This document shows, in pieces, positions 5,546 through 6,617 of a stretch of 6,617 nucleotides of DNA. The position numbers and the translations under genes were made by a program. Numbering within the stretch: position 1 is the stretch's first letter; each line of letters starts with the position of its first letter. The DNA is from Bacillota bacterium (GTDB lineage Bacteria; Bacillota_E; Sulfobacillia; Sulfobacillales; Sulfobacillaceae): positions 1-6,617 of the forward strand of contig JAKADW010000121.1 in the NCBI GenBank assembly GCA_021820165.1, given 5' to 3'. Under the pieces are notes generated by a model. That model ran no database searches, was not told the origin of the DNA, and worked only from the letters and a program-made list of their open reading frames with translations.

Positions 5546-6172
5546 CTAGAGGTAAGTTAATAACCACTGTACGATGGCGATCGATACGACCCCTCCTAAG
5601 GTTGCGGCGAGCGCGGTGTACCAGGGGCCGCGACTTAATCGGCGAACCGCCCAAAAAAGTAGGAGGCTGGCCCAGAGAAGCGCCGCGTCATACACGAAGG
5701 GTTGGACCCAGGGGACCAATTTTAATAAGAGGGCGATCGTCAACCATCCAGAGAGGGCGATGACGTTGAGCTTGATGGCGTCGACAGTGGATTGGCGTAC
5801 GCCCAAACGATTGAGGAGAAAATCAATCACCCAGGGCATGAGATAATAGACTAGCACAAAGACGAAAAAGACGTTGATGCCGACGGTAACGATGGTGAGG
5901 GGTTGAAGTCCAATACGGACGCCGGCCACGACCATGGCCAAGAGCCCGGTCAAAATGGCATTGCCCCAAAGCATGCGGTCCGTCCAATAAAAACGACTTC
6001 GGCCCAAAGGAGACTTCAAAAAATGGACCCAATAGGCGTGCACGTCATCCAATTCGCCAGGATTGGCCGGAGCGCGGCGAGAACCCTGTGAGCGTCCCAC
6101 CGAGGTCCGAGCGCGGGAGGCCCGCTTCTCGCGGCGTCGGGCCCGGAAAGGAATGGGATCCTTTTTGTCCAA
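5546..6172 (-). CDS. Five-TM membrane protein of unknown function
   Basis: A 208-residue protein. The N-terminal 60 residues are hydrophilic and very basic between 10 and 33 (many Arg, few acidic residues), followed by NPGELDDVHAYWVHFLKSP. Five hydrophobic segments follow, roughly 69-88, 91-120, 131-153, 158-176 and 184-206, each long enough to span the membrane. The five-helix layout recalls Yip1-type membrane proteins, but I see no decisive motif and do not assign a family. The TTG start at 6172-6170 is chosen because GGAGG (6183-6179) lies 6 nt before it and no in-frame ATG is available until inside the first TM segment. A perfect TATAAT lies upstream on the same strand. It ends 54 bp before the redoxin start, same strand; no functional link is evident. 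Confidence 0.8.
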   Translation of the reverse strand: MDKKDPIPFRARRREKRASRARTSVGRSQGSRRAPANPGELDDVHAYWVHFLKSPLGRSRFYWTDRMLWGNAILTGLLAMVVAGVRIGLQPLTIVTVGINVFFVFVLVYYLMPWVIDFLLNRLGVRQSTVDAIKLNVIALSGWLTIALLLKLVPWVQPFVYDAALLWASLLLFWAVRRLSRGPWYTALAATLGGVVSIAIVQWLLTYL

Positions 6173-6208
6173 GTGGCACCTCCCTCTCTAATAGGGACTT
6201 TCATGTCT

Positions 6209-6226
6209 ATTATACTGCCAAATGGC
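6209..6226 (-). promoter_or_regulatory. Candidate -10 box of the membrane protein gene, with adjacent palindrome
   Basis: A perfect TATAAT on the minus strand (6214-6209) would start transcription near 6202, about 30 nt before the TTG start codon. No recognisable -35 hexamer is found at 15-18 nt. Instead the palindrome GCCA-AA-TGGC (6217-6226) sits just upstream of the -10, a possible regulator site. Confidence 0.35.
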
Positions 6227-6246
6227 GGACAGGGGCGTAGTCACGG

Positions 6247-6276
6247 GTGACAGCCTTCGGAACGGTTCGGTATACT
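6247..6276 (+). promoter_or_regulatory. Sigma-A type promoter of the CoA-binding protein gene
   Basis: GTGACA (6247-6252, five of six to TTGACA) and TATACT (6271-6276, five of six to TATAAT) are 18 nt apart. Transcription would start near 6283, leaving a very short leader that begins at the ribosome binding site. Confidence 0.6.
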
Positions 6277-6299
6277 GGGAAGGCGAAAGAGGTGAGACC

Positions 6300-6617
6300 A
6301 TGGCTGACCGCATTAAAGATATTTTGGAACAGAGCCGGACGATAGCTGTCGTAGGATTGTCGCCCAAGCCGGAGCGGGCGAGTTACAAGGTGGCGGCCTA
6401 CATGCAAAGCCAAGGGTATCGGATAATTCCCGTCTATCCCCGGGAGGATAAAATTTTGGGGGAAACGGTCTATCGGCGCCTGGAAGACATTCCCCAAGCG
6501 GTAGACATTGTTGATGTGTTCCGGAATTCCGATGATACGCCGCCCGTGGCGGAGTCTTCGGTGCGGATTGGGGCCAAGTGCTTGTGGCTTCAGCTGGGGA
6601 TCCAAAACGACGTAAGT
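6300..6617 (+). CDS. CoA-binding domain protein (YccU type), 5' part
   Basis: The frame is open from ATG 6300 to the window edge, 106 residues; full members are about 135-145 residues, so roughly 30-40 are missing. Seen: the Rossmann-type start RTIAVVGLSPKPERASYKVA (13-32) with the GLSPKPERxS nucleotide loop; QGYRIIPVYPRE (38-49); ILGETVYRRLEDIP (52-65); VDIVDVFRNSDDTPPV (68-83); and IGAKCLWLQLGIQN (90-103). These are the conserved blocks of the stand-alone CoA_binding_2 family, related to the succinyl-CoA ligase CoA-binding domain. The molecular role of the family is not established; it is cytosolic. AAAGAGGTGAG just before the ATG serves as ribosome binding site. The gene is divergent from the membrane protein gene and has its own good promoter. 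Confidence 0.92.
   Translation, partial: MADRIKDILEQSRTIAVVGLSPKPERASYKVAAYMQSQGYRIIPVYPREDKILGETVYRRLEDIPQAVDIVDVFRNSDDTPPVAESSVRIGAKCLWLQLGIQNDVS

Noticed and set aside
5482..5763. 93-codon plus-strand open frame across the redoxin start and membrane protein end
   Set aside because: Arg-rich, motif-less, overlaps two better-supported minus-strand genes.
6210..6605. 131-codon minus-strand open frame opposite the CoA-binding gene
   Set aside because: The plus strand encodes a well-conserved CoA-binding domain across the same bases; the antisense product has no recognisable features.
1..6617. CRISPR array, insertion sequence, prophage, tRNA or rRNA
   Set aside because: No regularly spaced repeats, transposase or integrase motifs, terminal inverted repeats or structural RNA signatures were seen on either strand.

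Overview
The window looks like a moderately GC-rich bacterial chromosome segment. It has strong GGAGG-type ribosome binding sites, several TTG and GTG starts, and a classic intrinsic terminator, which together suggest a Gram-positive (Firmicutes-type) organism. The gene mix (VIT/CCC1-type metal transporter, MFS carrier, CoA ligase, acyltransferase-3) would fit an acidophilic or thermophilic firmicute such as a Sulfobacillus relative, but that is only a guess from the overall look; no rRNA or other marker is present.

Layout, left to right. (1) The 3' part of a Nudix hydrolase gene, with its whole Nudix box (+). (2) A complete VIT1/CCC1-family membrane transporter gene (392-1153, +). (3) A tight three-gene unit on + : an MFS transporter (1237-2610), an AMP-forming acyl-CoA ligase (2634-4052, TTG start) and an integral-membrane acyltransferase-3 protein (4052-5191, GTG start overlapping the ligase stop by one base). 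It ends at a perfect 14-bp-arm intrinsic terminator (5199-5233). (4) Converging on that terminator from the minus strand, a small glutaredoxin/NrdH-like gene (5246-5491) whose first active-site Cys codon is an in-frame UGA. (5) Upstream of it on the same strand, a five-TM membrane protein of unknown function (5546-6172, TTG start). (6) A divergent promoter region (6173-6299). (7) The 5' part of a CoA-binding-domain (YccU-type) protein gene (6300 to the window end, +).

The most notable item is the glutaredoxin-like gene. Read straight through, the UGA at codon 13 gives an intact 81-residue thioredoxin-fold protein with a U-G-A-C active site in place of CxxC, a GTPTTV cis-proline motif and a C-terminal GF motif. 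It has a consensus ribosome binding site. A GC-rich hairpin with a GUG apical loop lies 23 nt after the UGA, the geometry expected of a bacterial SECIS element. I call it a selenoprotein of the Uxx glutaredoxin-like type. Standard ORF calling splits or hides it, and offers an out-of-frame shadow ORF from a neighbouring ATG instead.

The MFS-ligase-acyltransferase unit can be read as uptake of an organic acid, its activation to an acyl-CoA, and transfer of an acyl group to an envelope glycan or lipid. The gene spacing supports co-expression; the substrate cannot be told from the sequence.
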